Assembly: GCF_030285665.1 (NCBI RefSeq)
Contig: NZ_CP127295.1
Location: forward strand, 9,672,001-9,736,000
DNA: 64,000 bases
Source: Amycolatopsis mongoliensis
GTDB taxonomy: Bacteria; Actinomycetota; Actinomycetes; Mycobacteriales; Pseudonocardiaceae
Reading direction: 5' to 3'
This document shows, one piece after another, positions 16,870 to 24,896 of the stretch. The notes below the pieces were generated by a model. It worked only from the letters and a program-made list of their open reading frames with translations, was not told the origin of the DNA and searched no databases. Each line of letters starts with the position of its first letter. The stretch's first letter is position 1. A program made the position numbers and the translations under genes.

Positions 16870-16888
16870 GTGTTAGCGTCGCTTACAC
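16870..16888. promoter_or_regulatory. second candidate TetR operator
   Basis: GTGTTAGCGTCGCTTACAC is a 19-bp palindrome with one mismatched pair around a central T. It lies 36 bp upstream of the tautomerase ATG. TTAGCG-type dyads are common TetR operators. Confidence 0.6.
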
Positions 16889-16923
16889 AAACCGGAATCC
16901 ACTGATACCGAAGGATGCTCACC

Positions 16924-17130
16924 ATGCCGTTCGCCAACTTCAAGGTCCCCGCCGGCACCCTCACCCCGGAGCAGAAGGAGCAGCTCGTCACCCGCACCAC
17001 CGACCTCTACGCCGAGTTCTATGGCGACCGCGCCCGCGCGAACACGATGGTGCTGGTCGAGGAGGTCGCCGACGGCGGCTGGGGCATCGGCGGCGACGTG
17101 CTCACCCTGGCGAAGCTCCAGGCCGGGTGA
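16924..17130 (+). CDS. 4-oxalocrotonate tautomerase-superfamily protein
   Basis: 68 aa. ATG 16924 is chosen because the next codon is Pro (MPFANFKVPAG), the catalytic N-terminal proline after Met removal; an in-frame upstream start at 16915 would destroy this. AAGGA precedes it. Small tautomerases of this type act as homohexamers or trimers on enol/keto substrates. Likely controlled by the divergent TetR protein. Confidence 0.8.
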   Translation: MPFANFKVPAGTLTPEQKEQLVTRTTDLYAEFYGDRARANTMVLVEEVADGGWGIGGDVLTLAKLQAG

Positions 17131-17220
17131 CGTCAGGCTTCCGTAATCCTCTCGTGGAATCATCGGTACGCCGCCGAAGTTGTACCAGCGGAAGCACCGC
17201 ACGAGAGAAGGAGTGACGCC

Positions 17221-17736
17221 GTGACCACGTCAACCGAAAGGGCCGTCCTGGCCGGCGGCTGCTTCTGGGGCATGCAGGAGCTGTTCCGCCGCCAGCCCGG
17301 GGTGATCTCGACCCGGGTCGGTTACAGCGGCGGCGACGTCCCGAACGCGACCTACCGCAACCACGGCACCCACGCCGAGGCCATCGAGGTGGTCTACGAC
17401 CCCGCGCAGACGACGTTCCGCGACCTGCTCGAGTTCTTCTTCCAGGTGCACGACCCGACGACGAAGAACCGGCAGGGCAACGACATCGGCCTGAGCTACC
17501 GCTCGGCGATCTTCTTCGAAAACGACGAGCAGAAGCGCGTCGCAGAAGACACGATCGCCGACGTCGACGCGTCCGGGCTGTGGCCGGGCAAGGTCGTCAC
17601 CGAAGTCAGCCCGGTGGGCGACTTCTGGGAGGCCGAGCCGGAGCACCAGGACTACCTGCAGCGCATTCCGAACGGGTACACCTGCCACTTCGTGCGCCCG
17701 GGCTGGAAGCTCCCGAAGCGCGAGAAGACCGCCTGA
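17221..17736 (+). CDS. msrA: peptide-methionine (S)-S-oxide reductase MsrA
   Basis: 171 aa. The catalytic motif GCFWG carries Cys14, and other family landmarks are [20 protein letters not shown] and [14 protein letters not shown]. It repairs methionine S-sulfoxide in proteins and depends on thioredoxin recycling. It starts at GTG 17221 after GAAGGAG, and is single-gene with a strong terminator after it. Confidence 0.95.
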   Translation: MTTSTERAVLAGGCFWGMQELFRRQPGVISTRVGYSGGDVPNATYRNHGTHAEAIEVVYDPAQTTFRDLLEFFFQVHDPTTKNRQGNDIGLSYRSAIFFENDEQKRVAEDTIADVDASGLWPGKVVTEVSPVGDFWEAEPEHQDYLQRIPNGYTCHFVRPGWKLPKREKTA

Positions 17737-17751
17737 CACACTCGTATCACC

Positions 17752-17786
17752 AAGGCCCCTTCGCCGATCCCCGGCGAAGGGGCCTT
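17752..17786 (+). terminator. intrinsic terminator of msrA
   Basis: A 15-bp perfect stem (17752-17766 with 17772-17786) and a 5-base loop (ATCCC), starting 15 bp after the msrA stop. The T-rich tail is weak, as is common in GC-rich actinomycetes. Confidence 0.8.
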
Positions 17787-18054
17787 CGTCGTTTCGGACG
17801 CGGAAAAGATCACCCGAACGGCGGTGATCCGCCTCGCGTCCTGAGTGGACGGTCAGCCGATCGAATCCCAATAGCGATGATTGTCCTTTTTGGGACGTAT
17901 TGCGTCCGGTAGATAAGACCGTACGTTAGTCGCTTGTTCACGAGCCTCCGGCACCGGATTCTGATTTCCGTTACATGGCAGTACCTCTCGTCCCCCTGAT
18001 CCGGCCCGGTCTCGAACCCGGGCCTGGTTCACCCTGCCCGGAGGAGATCCCTCG
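17787..18054 (+). other. intergenic region upstream of the M4 metalloprotease gene
   Basis: No gene seen. It holds a 7-bp inverted repeat (17808-17814 with 17823-17829), a relatively AT-rich block around 17865-17935 that probably contains the promoter, a small dyad GGACG-TATTG-CGTCC (17893-17907), and CGGAGGAG as ribosome-binding site just before ATG 18055. The leader is long (over 100 bases if the promoter is in the AT-rich block). Confidence 0.5.
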
Positions 18055-20340
18055 ATGGAACTGAGACGTCCAGTCGTCTTGGCAGCAACCGGCGTGCTCG
18101 TCGGCGCTCTCTGCATCACCGGTACCGCACAGGCGCAACCCACCCCGAACGCCACCCCGGACGCCGTCCCGAGCGCCGTGGCCCAGGCCACGACCGCGGC
18201 CGCCGGCCTCGTGGCGAGCAGGCCCGCCGCGCTGCACGCCAGTGCGGACGACGTTTTCCTGGCCCAGAAAGCGATTTCCTCCACCAACGGACTCCAGTAC
18301 ATCCCTTACGAGCGCAGCTACAAGGGCCTGCCCGTGGTCGGCGGCGACTTCGTCGTCGCGACCAACTCGACGGGCCAGGTGCTCGGCACCTCCGTCGCAC
18401 AGGACCAGACCATCAACCTCGCCACGACCACCGCGAAGGTGACCGGGGCCGCGGCCGAGGCGACCGCGCGGCAGCAGCTGTCCGCCGTGGACAGCGTGAG
18501 CCCCGCCCAGCAGGTCGTCTACGCGCTCGGCTCGCCGACGCTGGCCTGGAAGAGCACCGTCGTCGGCCGGGACGCCGAGGGCCCGAGCCGGCTCGACGTC
18601 ATCGTCGACGCCGCCACCGGCAAGGTGCTCAAGACGCAGGAGCACGTCCTCAACGGTGACGGCACCAGCGCGTGGAACGGCCCGAACCCGGTGCACCTCG
18701 ACACCACGCACTCGGGCAGCACGTACTCGCTGAAGGACCCGGCCATCACCAACACGTCCTGCCAGGACGCGGCCAACAACACCACCTTCAGCGGCACGGA
18801 CGACCTCTGGGGCAACGGCACCGCCAGCAACCGCGAAACCGGCTGCGTCGACGCGCTGTTCGCCGCCCAGACCGAGAACAAGATGCTCTCGCAGTGGCTG
18901 GGCCGCAACGGCTTCGACGGCAGTGGCGGCGGCTGGCCGATCCGCGTCGGCCTGAACGACCAGAACGCCTACTACGACGGCACGCAGGTCCAGATCGGCA
19001 AGAACACCGCCGGTGGCTGGATCGGCTCGATCGACGTCGTCGCGCACGAGCACGGCCACGGCATCGACGACCACACCCCGGGTGGTATCTCCGGTGCGGG
19101 CACGCAGGAGTTCGTCGCGGACGTCTTCGGCGCCTCGACCGAGTGGTTCGCGAACGAGCCGGCTCCCTACGACCAGCCGGACTTCCTCGTCGGCGAGCAG
19201 GTGAACCTGGTCGGCTCCGGCCCGATCCGCAACATGTACAACCCGTCGGCGCTGGGCGACAAGAACTGCTACGACAGCTCCGTCCCCAACGGTGAGGTGC
19301 ACGCGGCCGCCGGCCCCGGCAACCACTGGTTCTACCTGCTGGCCGAAGGCACCAACCCGACCAACGGGCAGCCGACCAGCACCACGTGCAACAGCTCCAC
19401 GATCACCGGCCTCGGTGTCCAGAACGCGGTGAAGATCTTCTACAACGCGATGCTGCTCAAGACCTCCAGCAGCTCGTACCTGAAGTACCGCACCTGGACG
19501 CTGACCGCGGCGAAGAACCTCTTCCCGGGCAGCTGCACCGAGTTCAACACCGTCAAGGCGGCGTGGGACGCGATCTCGGTCCCGGCGCAGTCGGCCGACC
19601 CGACCTGCTCGGCGACCGGCACCGTGACCGTCTCCAACCCGGGCAACCAGTCGACGACGACCGGCGGCTCGGTCAACCTGCCGCTGTCGGCCTCCGGCGG
19701 CACCGCGCCGTACTCGTGGACCGCCACCGGCCTCCCGGCCGGCCTGTCGATCAACGCCTCCACCGGCACGATCTCGGGCACCGCGACCACCGCGGGCACC
19801 TCGAACGTCACGGTGACGGCGACGGACGCGGCCAACAAGACCGGCACGGCGTCGTTCACCTGGACCGTCGGCACCACCGGCGGCTGCTCCGGCCAGAAGA
19901 TCGTCAACGGCGGCTTCGAATCGGGCAGCGGCAGCTGGACCGGCACCACCGGCTCGATCGGCCAGTGGGGTTCGCAGGGTGAGGCCGCGCACGGCGGCAC
20001 CTACTCGTCCTGGCTCGACGGGTACGGCTCGACGCACACCGAGTCGGTCGCGCAGTCGGTGAGCATCCCGGCGGGCTGCCACGCCAGCCTGACGTTCTAC
20101 CTGCACATCGACACCGCCGAGACGACCACCACGACCGCCTACGACAAGCTGACCGTCACCAACGGCAGTGCGACGCTGGGCAGCTACTCCAACCTGAACA
20201 AGGCGTCCGGGTACGCGCTCAAGACGATCGACGTTTCGTCGGCCGCCGGCGGCACCCTCGCGCTGAACTTCACGGGCACCGAAGACAGCTCGCTGCAGAC
20301 CTCGTTCGTCATCGACGACGTGGCCGTCACCCTGAGCTGA
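18055..20340 (+). CDS. secreted M4-family (thermolysin-like) zinc metalloprotease
   Basis: 761 aa preproenzyme. Signal peptide about 1-27; FTP and PepSY-type propeptide about 60-200; catalytic domain about 205-520 with HEHGH (331-335; zinc ligands His331 and His335, catalytic Glu332) and the third ligand Glu352 in QEFVADVFG. A putative Ig-like domain (about 525-605) and a C-terminal beta-sandwich (about 610-761, IVNGGFESGSGSW start) follow. The two added domains probably bind substrate or cell-surface polymers. Autoprocessing of the propeptide is expected from the family. It is monocistronic with its own terminator. Confidence 0.93.
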   Translation: MELRRPVVLAATGVLVGALCITGTAQAQPTPNATPDAVPSAVAQATTAAAGLVASRPAALHASADDVFLAQKAISSTNGLQYIPYERSYKGLPVVGGDFVVATNSTGQVLGTSVAQDQTINLATTTAKVTGAAAEATARQQLSAVDSVSPAQQVVYALGSPTLAWKSTVVGRDAEGPSRLDVIVDAATGKVLKTQEHVLNGDGTSAWNGPNPVHLDTTHSGSTYSLKDPAITNTSCQDAANNTTFSGTDDLWGNGTASNRETGCVDALFAAQTENKMLSQWLGRNGFDGSGGGWPIRVGLNDQNAYYDGTQVQIGKNTAGGWIGSIDVVAHEHGHGIDDHTPGGISGAGTQEFVADVFGASTEWFANEPAPYDQPDFLVGEQVNLVGSGPIRNMYNPSALGDKNCYDSSVPNGEVHAAAGPGNHWFYLLAEGTNPTNGQPTSTTCNSSTITGLGVQNAVKIFYNAMLLKTSSSSYLKYRTWTLTAAKNLFPGSCTEFNTVKAAWDAISVPAQSADPTCSATGTVTVSNPGNQSTTTGGSVNLPLSASGGTAPYSWTATGLPAGLSINASTGTISGTATTAGTSNVTVTATDAANKTGTASFTWTVGTTGGCSGQKIVNGGFESGSGSWTGTTGSIGQWGSQGEAAHGGTYSSWLDGYGSTHTESVAQSVSIPAGCHASLTFYLHIDTAETTTTTAYDKLTVTNGSATLGSYSNLNKASGYALKTIDVSSAAGGTLALNFTGTEDSSLQTSFVIDDVAVTLS

Positions 20341-20355
20341 CGCTGAACCGCTGAG

Positions 20356-20385
20356 ACGGGGAGACCGGGCGACCGGTCTCCCCGT
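20356..20385 (+). terminator. intrinsic terminator of the metalloprotease gene
   Basis: A 13-bp perfect stem (20356-20368 with 20373-20385), loop GCGA, followed by TTCTTCGTTTT. It begins 15 bp after the stop codon. Confidence 0.85.
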
Positions 20386-20414
20386 TTCTTCGTTTTCCGG
20401 AGCAGAATCGGCGC

Positions 20415-20924
20415 ATGGACACCGAAGAGCTGCGCGCGACCCAGGCCCCGCTGAAGGAGCAGTACCGCGAGCGGCCGGAAAGCGCGCTCGTCACGCTGCA
20501 CGCCGACGCCGAGCTCGACGGCCTCGGCGTCTCCTGCAAGGTGGAGACCGGCCGCGCGGTCGTCGAAGCCGGCCTGCACCCGGCGACCGGCGGCGACGGC
20601 ACCCTCGCCTGCTCCGGCGACATGCTGCTGGAAGCCCTCGCCGCGTGCGCCGGGGTGACGCTGCGGGCGGTGGCGACGTCACTGGGCCTCGAGGTGCGCG
20701 GCGGCCGCGTCCGCGCCGAAGGCGACCTCGACTTCCGCGGTACCCTCGCCGTCGCGAAGGACGCGCCGGTCGGCTTCCGCGCGATCCGGTTGTCGTTCGT
20801 CCTGGACACCGACGCTTCCGAAGACGAACTGGCGACGCTCAAGAAGCTGACCGAGCGCTACTGCGTCGTGTTCCAGACGTTGCGGACGCCGCCGGAGTTC
20901 GCCGTCACGCTTTCGGCGAACTGA
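20415..20924 (+). CDS. OsmC-family peroxiredoxin-like protein
   Basis: 169 aa. The OsmC layout has two conserved Cys: Cys78 in LAACAGVTLRAVA and Cys150 in TERYCVVFQTL. OsmC/Ohr proteins reduce organic or fatty-acid hydroperoxides. It is monocistronic, with a short hairpin after its stop. Confidence 0.87.
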   Translation: MDTEELRATQAPLKEQYRERPESALVTLHADAELDGLGVSCKVETGRAVVEAGLHPATGGDGTLACSGDMLLEALAACAGVTLRAVATSLGLEVRGGRVRAEGDLDFRGTLAVAKDAPVGFRAIRLSFVLDTDASEDELATLKKLTERYCVVFQTLRTPPEFAVTLSAN

Positions 20925-20929
20925 ACGCA

Positions 20930-20950
20930 CCTCCGGGAGAAACCCGGAGG
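20930..20950 (+). terminator. short hairpin after the OsmC gene
   Basis: CCTCCGGG and CCCGGAGG form an 8-bp stem with a 5-base loop, starting 6 bp after the OsmC stop. There is no T-tract. Confidence 0.55.
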
Positions 20951-21003
20951 ACAAAGCGGACAGCGTGGCCTAGTTTGGCGGGGTCACCGAGAGGGGGACC
21001 GCC

Positions 21004-21966
21004 ATGCCGGAACCGGACATCGCCGTCCAGGTGCGAGGGCTCGTCAAGACCTACCGTGCGACCCGCGCGCTCGACGGCGTCGACCTCGACATCCCGGCCG
21101 GGCGCGTGCTCGGCCTGCTCGGCCCGAACGGCGCCGGGAAGACCACCGCGGTCCGCATCCTGACGACGCTGCTGCGGCCGGACTCGGGGTCGGCGCGCGT
21201 GGCCGGGTTCGACGTCCTGACCCAGCCCGACGAGGTGCGGCAGCGGATCGGGCTCTCCGGCCAGTACGCGGCCGTCGACGAGAACCTCACCGGGTTCGAG
21301 AACCTCTACATGGTCGGGCGGCTCTACGGCAGGCGGAAGTCCGCCGCCCGGTCCCGCGCCCGGGAGCTGCTGTCGCGGTTCGCGCTCGAGGAAGCCGCGG
21401 ACCGGCCCGCGAAGGGCTATTCGGGCGGCATGCGCCGGCGTCTCGACCTGGCCGGCGCGCTGGTCGCCGAGCCGACCGTCGTCGTCCTCGACGAGCCGAC
21501 CACCGGTCTCGACCCGGGCGGGCGCCTCGACACGTGGGGCGTCATCAAGGAACTGGTCGCGGACGGCACGACCGTGCTGCTGACCACGCAGTACCTCGAA
21601 GAGGCCGACCAGCTCGCCGACTCGATCGTCGTGATCGACCACGGCCGGGTGATCGCGCGCGGCACGGCCGACGAACTCAAGGCCCAGATCGGCGGCGAAC
21701 GGCTGGAGCTGGTCGTCGCCTCGGCCGCGGACCTGCCGGCCACCCTGGAGGTGCTGCGCGCGGTGGGGACCGGCGAGCCGTCCGGCGACGATCACACGCG
21801 GCGGGCGGAGATCCTCGTCGACACCGGGCCGAAAGCACTCATCGAGGCCCTGCGCCGGCTCGACGGGCAGGGCATCGCCGTCCAGGACGTCGGCCTGCAC
21901 CGGCCAACGCTCGACGACGTGTTCCTGTCCCTGACCGGCCACGGCGCCGAGGAGGCCGCGAAGTGA
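21004..21966 (+). CDS. ABC transporter ATP-binding protein (DrrA family)
   Basis: 320 aa. Walker A GPNGAGKTT (40-48), signature YSGGMRRR (139-146), Walker B VVVLDEPTTGLD (159-170). The extended C-terminal region ending THxPTLDDVFLSLTG-like (LHRPTLDDVFLSLTG) is the DrrA-type regulatory tail. It pairs with the overlapping permease gene. DrrAB-type exporters pump hydrophobic drugs or lipids out of the cell. No biosynthetic cluster is adjacent, so the substrate is unknown. Confidence 0.92.
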   Translation: MPEPDIAVQVRGLVKTYRATRALDGVDLDIPAGRVLGLLGPNGAGKTTAVRILTTLLRPDSGSARVAGFDVLTQPDEVRQRIGLSGQYAAVDENLTGFENLYMVGRLYGRRKSAARSRARELLSRFALEEAADRPAKGYSGGMRRRLDLAGALVAEPTVVVLDEPTTGLDPGGRLDTWGVIKELVADGTTVLLTTQYLEEADQLADSIVVIDHGRVIARGTADELKAQIGGERLELVVASAADLPATLEVLRAVGTGEPSGDDHTRRAEILVDTGPKALIEALRRLDGQGIAVQDVGLHRPTLDDVFLSLTGHGAEEAAK

Positions 21967-22766
21967 ACGCGATCGCGAAGGGCCTCTCGGACGGCGGCAT
22001 CATCACGTGGCGCAACCTGATGAACGTCCGCCGCAACCCCGACTGGCTGATGGCCGCGACGCTCCAGCCGATCATGTTCGTGCTGCTGTTCGCCTACGTC
22101 TTCGGCAACGCGATCGGCGGCGAGTCCGGCGGCGCGGCCTACCGCGAATTCCTCATCGCCGGGATCTTCGCCCAGACGGTGGCGTTCAACTCGGCGTTCA
22201 CCGTCATCGGCTTCGCCAACGACCTGCAGAAGGGCATCATCGACCGGTTCCGCTCGCTGCCGATGTCCCGCATCGCGGTCATCCTCGGCCGGACGACGTC
22301 GGACCTGGTGGTCAGCGTGGTGGCGCTGGTCGTGATGTCGGCGTGCGGCCTGATCGTCGGCTGGCGGATCCGCGGCAGCTTCTGGGACGCGCTGCTGGGC
22401 TACCTGGTGATGCTGATGTTCGCGTGGGCCCTGTCGTGGGTGGGCGCGCTGATCGGCCTGGCGGCGCGCAGCGTCGAGGTGGCGCAGAGCCTCGGGCTGG
22501 TCTGGATGTTCCCGCTGAGCTTCATCTCCTCGGCGTTCGTGCCGACGCAGACGCTGCCGGCGTTCCTCAAGGCGATCGCGGACTGGAACCCGTTCACGGC
22601 GGTGATCAACGCGACGAGGGACCTGTTCGGCAACCGGTTCGGGGCGCCGCCGTCGGGCTGGCCGGCCGAGCACGCGGCGCTGTACGCGATCCTGTGCTGC
22701 GTGGCGATCATCGCGGTGTTCGCTCCCTTGGCCACGGCGAAGTACCGGCGGGTGGCGAGCAAGTAG
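21963..22766 (+). CDS. ABC-2 type permease (DrrB family)
   Basis: 267 aa with about six membrane segments. The ABC-2 signature region WRNLMNVRRNPDWLMAATLQPIMFVLLFAYVFG starts near residue 16, and the C-terminal NPFTAVINATRDLF is characteristic of DrrB. GTG 21963 overlaps the ATPase stop (GTGA), giving translational coupling. Confidence 0.92.
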   Translation: MNAIAKGLSDGGIITWRNLMNVRRNPDWLMAATLQPIMFVLLFAYVFGNAIGGESGGAAYREFLIAGIFAQTVAFNSAFTVIGFANDLQKGIIDRFRSLPMSRIAVILGRTTSDLVVSVVALVVMSACGLIVGWRIRGSFWDALLGYLVMLMFAWALSWVGALIGLAARSVEVAQSLGLVWMFPLSFISSAFVPTQTLPAFLKAIADWNPFTAVINATRDLFGNRFGAPPSGWPAEHAALYAILCCVAIIAVFAPLATAKYRRVASK

Positions 22767-22770
22767 CACC

Positions 22771-22812
22771 GTCCGAAGAGGACTGACCGCTCGATGTCAG
22801 TCCTCTTCGGAC
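22771..22812. terminator. bidirectional terminator between DrrB and nitroreductase genes
   Basis: A 17-bp perfect stem (22771-22787 with 22796-22812) and an 8-base loop. The right arm encodes the last residues (SEED) and stop of the convergent nitroreductase gene, so one hairpin serves both transcripts. Confidence 0.8.
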
Positions 22813-23222
22813 AGCTCCACGATCGGGATCACCCGCTTCGCTTCCCTCGCCTTCACCCGGTGGTCGGCCAGGAACGGGTAGTGCTTCTCCAGTTCCGTCC
22901 ACGTCCGCACGTAGTCCGCCCCCAGCAGGGGCAGCGCCTCCGCCGTGAACGTCCGGCCGTCGACCTCCACCGTCACCCTCGGGTCTTCCGCGAGGTTCAG
23001 GTACCAGTCCGGGGTGCGCGGCGCCCCGATGTTCGACGCCACCACCAGCAGCCGCTCGCCGTCGCGGTGGTACATCATCGGGACCGTGCGCGGCTCGCCC
23101 GTGCGACGGCCCGTCGTGGTGAGCAGCACCAGCCGTTCGCGGTGCATGCCCTCGACCTCGCCGCCCGCCCGGAACTGCTCGATGACGCGGCGGTTCGTGT
23201 CCTGGACGTCGACGGTGTCCAT
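22797..23222 (-). CDS. nitroreductase/deazaflavin-dependent oxidoreductase (DUF385/Ddn type)
   Basis: 141 aa with the split-barrel Ddn-like pattern: HRERLVLLTTTGRRTGEPRTVPMMYHRDGERLLVVASNIG and PDWYLNLAEDPRVTVEVDG. Members use F420H2; many have unknown substrates. The start is ATG 23222, two bases after the stop of the upstream membrane-protein gene, so the two form an operon. Confidence 0.88.
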   Translation of the reverse strand: MDTVDVQDTNRRVIEQFRAGGEVEGMHRERLVLLTTTGRRTGEPRTVPMMYHRDGERLLVVASNIGAPRTPDWYLNLAEDPRVTVEVDGRTFTAEALPLLGADYVRTWTELEKHYPFLADHRVKAREAKRVIPIVELSEED

Positions 23223-23224
23223 GG

Positions 23225-23752
23225 TCACCGGTCGTAGTAGCGGGTCGGCGGGGGCTCCTGGCGTGTCGGCGGCCCGGGTTGCTGCTGGCTGCGGCGCCGG
23301 TGCAGCGTGCGGGCGCTGGCCGCCATGCTGTTGACCACCGCGGCGATCACGAGCCCGATGACGAGGTTGATCGCGGCGGTCGCGATCTTCGCGCTCGGCG
23401 CGACGGTCAGCGTCAGCGGCAGCACCACCGCGATCAGCGTCACCAGCACCATGATCCAGCCGAAGAACTGCGACGGCGCGGGCGTGGCGACGCTGAGCAG
23501 GTGCATCAGCCCGGTGGCGAGCAGGGCCACCGCGGCGGCGACCAGCGCGTACGTCGTGGTGCTCGCGTTGCCCCAGACGCCTTCGCCTTTTGGGGCCAGC
23601 ACTTCGACCTCGAAGACCCCGCGCGCGATCAGCAGCCCGACCACCGCGAGGAGGGCCGCGATCACCGCCGTCGCCACGCCGCCCGCCCACAGCCTGCGCG
23701 CGTCGATCCCCGGGCGGACGTCCTGGGGCTGGTTCCCGTAGTAGTCGGACAT
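23225..23752 (-). CDS. four-helix membrane protein (DUF6069-like)
   Basis: 175 aa with four hydrophobic segments (about residues 22-44, 65-86, 96-116 and 123-143) between a short N-terminus and a charged Gln/Pro-rich tail. The pattern (GVWGNASTTTYALVAAAVALLATGLMHLL, i.e. TM2 with a conserved His) resembles DUF6069 proteins, from memory only. It is the first gene of a two-gene operon with the F420-type oxidoreductase. Confidence 0.6.
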   Translation of the reverse strand: MSDYYGNQPQDVRPGIDARRLWAGGVATAVIAALLAVVGLLIARGVFEVEVLAPKGEGVWGNASTTTYALVAAAVALLATGLMHLLSVATPAPSQFFGWIMVLVTLIAVVLPLTLTVAPSAKIATAAINLVIGLVIAAVVNSMAASARTLHRRRSQQQPGPPTRQEPPPTRYYDR

Positions 23753-23819
23753 CAGAGCCTTCCTGGGTCGGCTGTGCCTCTCACCCCCGATTGTCCCCCG
23801 TTTCGGCCCCGTCCGCGAT

Positions 23820-23850
23820 TTGCGCTGGAGTGCGCTCCAGCTCGTACCGT
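23820..23850 (+). promoter_or_regulatory. MerR-type promoter/operator for the SDR gene
   Basis: Arms GCTGGAG (23824-23830) and CTCCAGC (23835-23841) flank TGCG. The dyad sits between a possible -35 TTGCGC (23820-23825) and -10 TACCGT (23845-23850), giving a 19-bp spacer, the over-long spacing that MerR activators act on. The -10 is only 6 bp from ATG 23857, so the transcript would be leaderless or nearly so. Confidence 0.5.
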
Positions 23851-23856
23851 CGGGGC

Positions 23857-24816
23857 ATGATCACCGAACAGCACAAGATCGGATCGGGCTTCGGCGCCAC
23901 GACCACGGCCGCCGAAGCCGTCGCGGGCGTCGACCTCACCGGCAAGCTCGCCGTCGTCACCGGCGGCTACTCCGGGATCGGCCTCGAAACCACCCGCGCG
24001 CTCACCGGCGCCGGCGCGCACGTCGTCGTCCCGGCCCGCCGCCGCGCCACCGCCGAAGAGGCCCTCTCCGGGGTCGAAAACGTCGAGGTCGACGAGCTGG
24101 ACCTGGGCGACCTCGACAGCGTCCGCGCCTTCGCCGGGCGCTTCCTGGCCACCGGACGGCGGATCGACCTCCTCATCGCCAACGCGGGCGTGATGGCCTG
24201 CCCCGAGACGCGCGTCGGCCCGGGCTGGGAAGCCCAGTTCGCCACCAACCACCTCGGTCACTTCGCGCTGGTCAACCGGCTGTGGCCGGCCGTCGCCGAC
24301 GGCGCCCGCGTCGTCTCCCTGTCCTCCCGCGGTCACCACAACTCCCCGATCCGCTGGGACGACGTCCAGTTCACCCGGGGCTACGACAAGTGGGCGGCCT
24401 ACGGGCAGGCCAAGACGGCCAACGTGCTCTTCGCCGTCCGGCTCGACGAGCTGGGCGCGGAGAAGGGCGTGCACGCGTTCGCGCTGCACCCCGGCGGCAT
24501 CATGACGCCCCTGCAGCGGCACCTGCCGAAGGAGGAGATGATCGAGCGCGGCTGGATCGACGAAGCCGGGAACTTCCTGGTGCGGTTCAAGACCCCGGAG
24601 CAGGGCGCGGCGACCACGGTCTGGGCCGCGACGTCGCCGCAGCTGGCCGGGCTCGGCGGGCTGTACCTCGAGGACTGCGACGTCGCCGAGCTGTCCCCGC
24701 CGGACGCCGAGGGCATGACCGAGTCGGGCGTGCGCCGGTACGCCGTGGACCGCGAGGAGGCCCGTCGCCTGTGGACGCTGTCCGCGGAACTCACCGGCGT
24801 GGACGCTTTCGCGTGA
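23857..24816 (+). CDS. short-chain dehydrogenase/reductase
   Basis: 319 aa. Cofactor motif TGGYSGIG (about 35-42), NAGVMA, and active-site Tyr/Lys in YGQAK, with the long C-terminal extension typical of the retinol-dehydrogenase-like SDR group. Substrate unknown. A MerR-type operator is immediately upstream, so induction by an electrophile or xenobiotic is possible, although no merR gene is adjacent. Confidence 0.88.
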   Translation: MITEQHKIGSGFGATTTAAEAVAGVDLTGKLAVVTGGYSGIGLETTRALTGAGAHVVVPARRRATAEEALSGVENVEVDELDLGDLDSVRAFAGRFLATGRRIDLLIANAGVMACPETRVGPGWEAQFATNHLGHFALVNRLWPAVADGARVVSLSSRGHHNSPIRWDDVQFTRGYDKWAAYGQAKTANVLFAVRLDELGAEKGVHAFALHPGGIMTPLQRHLPKEEMIERGWIDEAGNFLVRFKTPEQGAATTVWAATSPQLAGLGGLYLEDCDVAELSPPDAEGMTESGVRRYAVDREEARRLWTLSAELTGVDAFA

Positions 24817-24896
24817 TCTTCTGACGTTTGCCCGTCACGGGATCGGGGTACATCGCGGCCGTGGCCGACGACGCCGGCAGAACGGGGAACGCGCCG

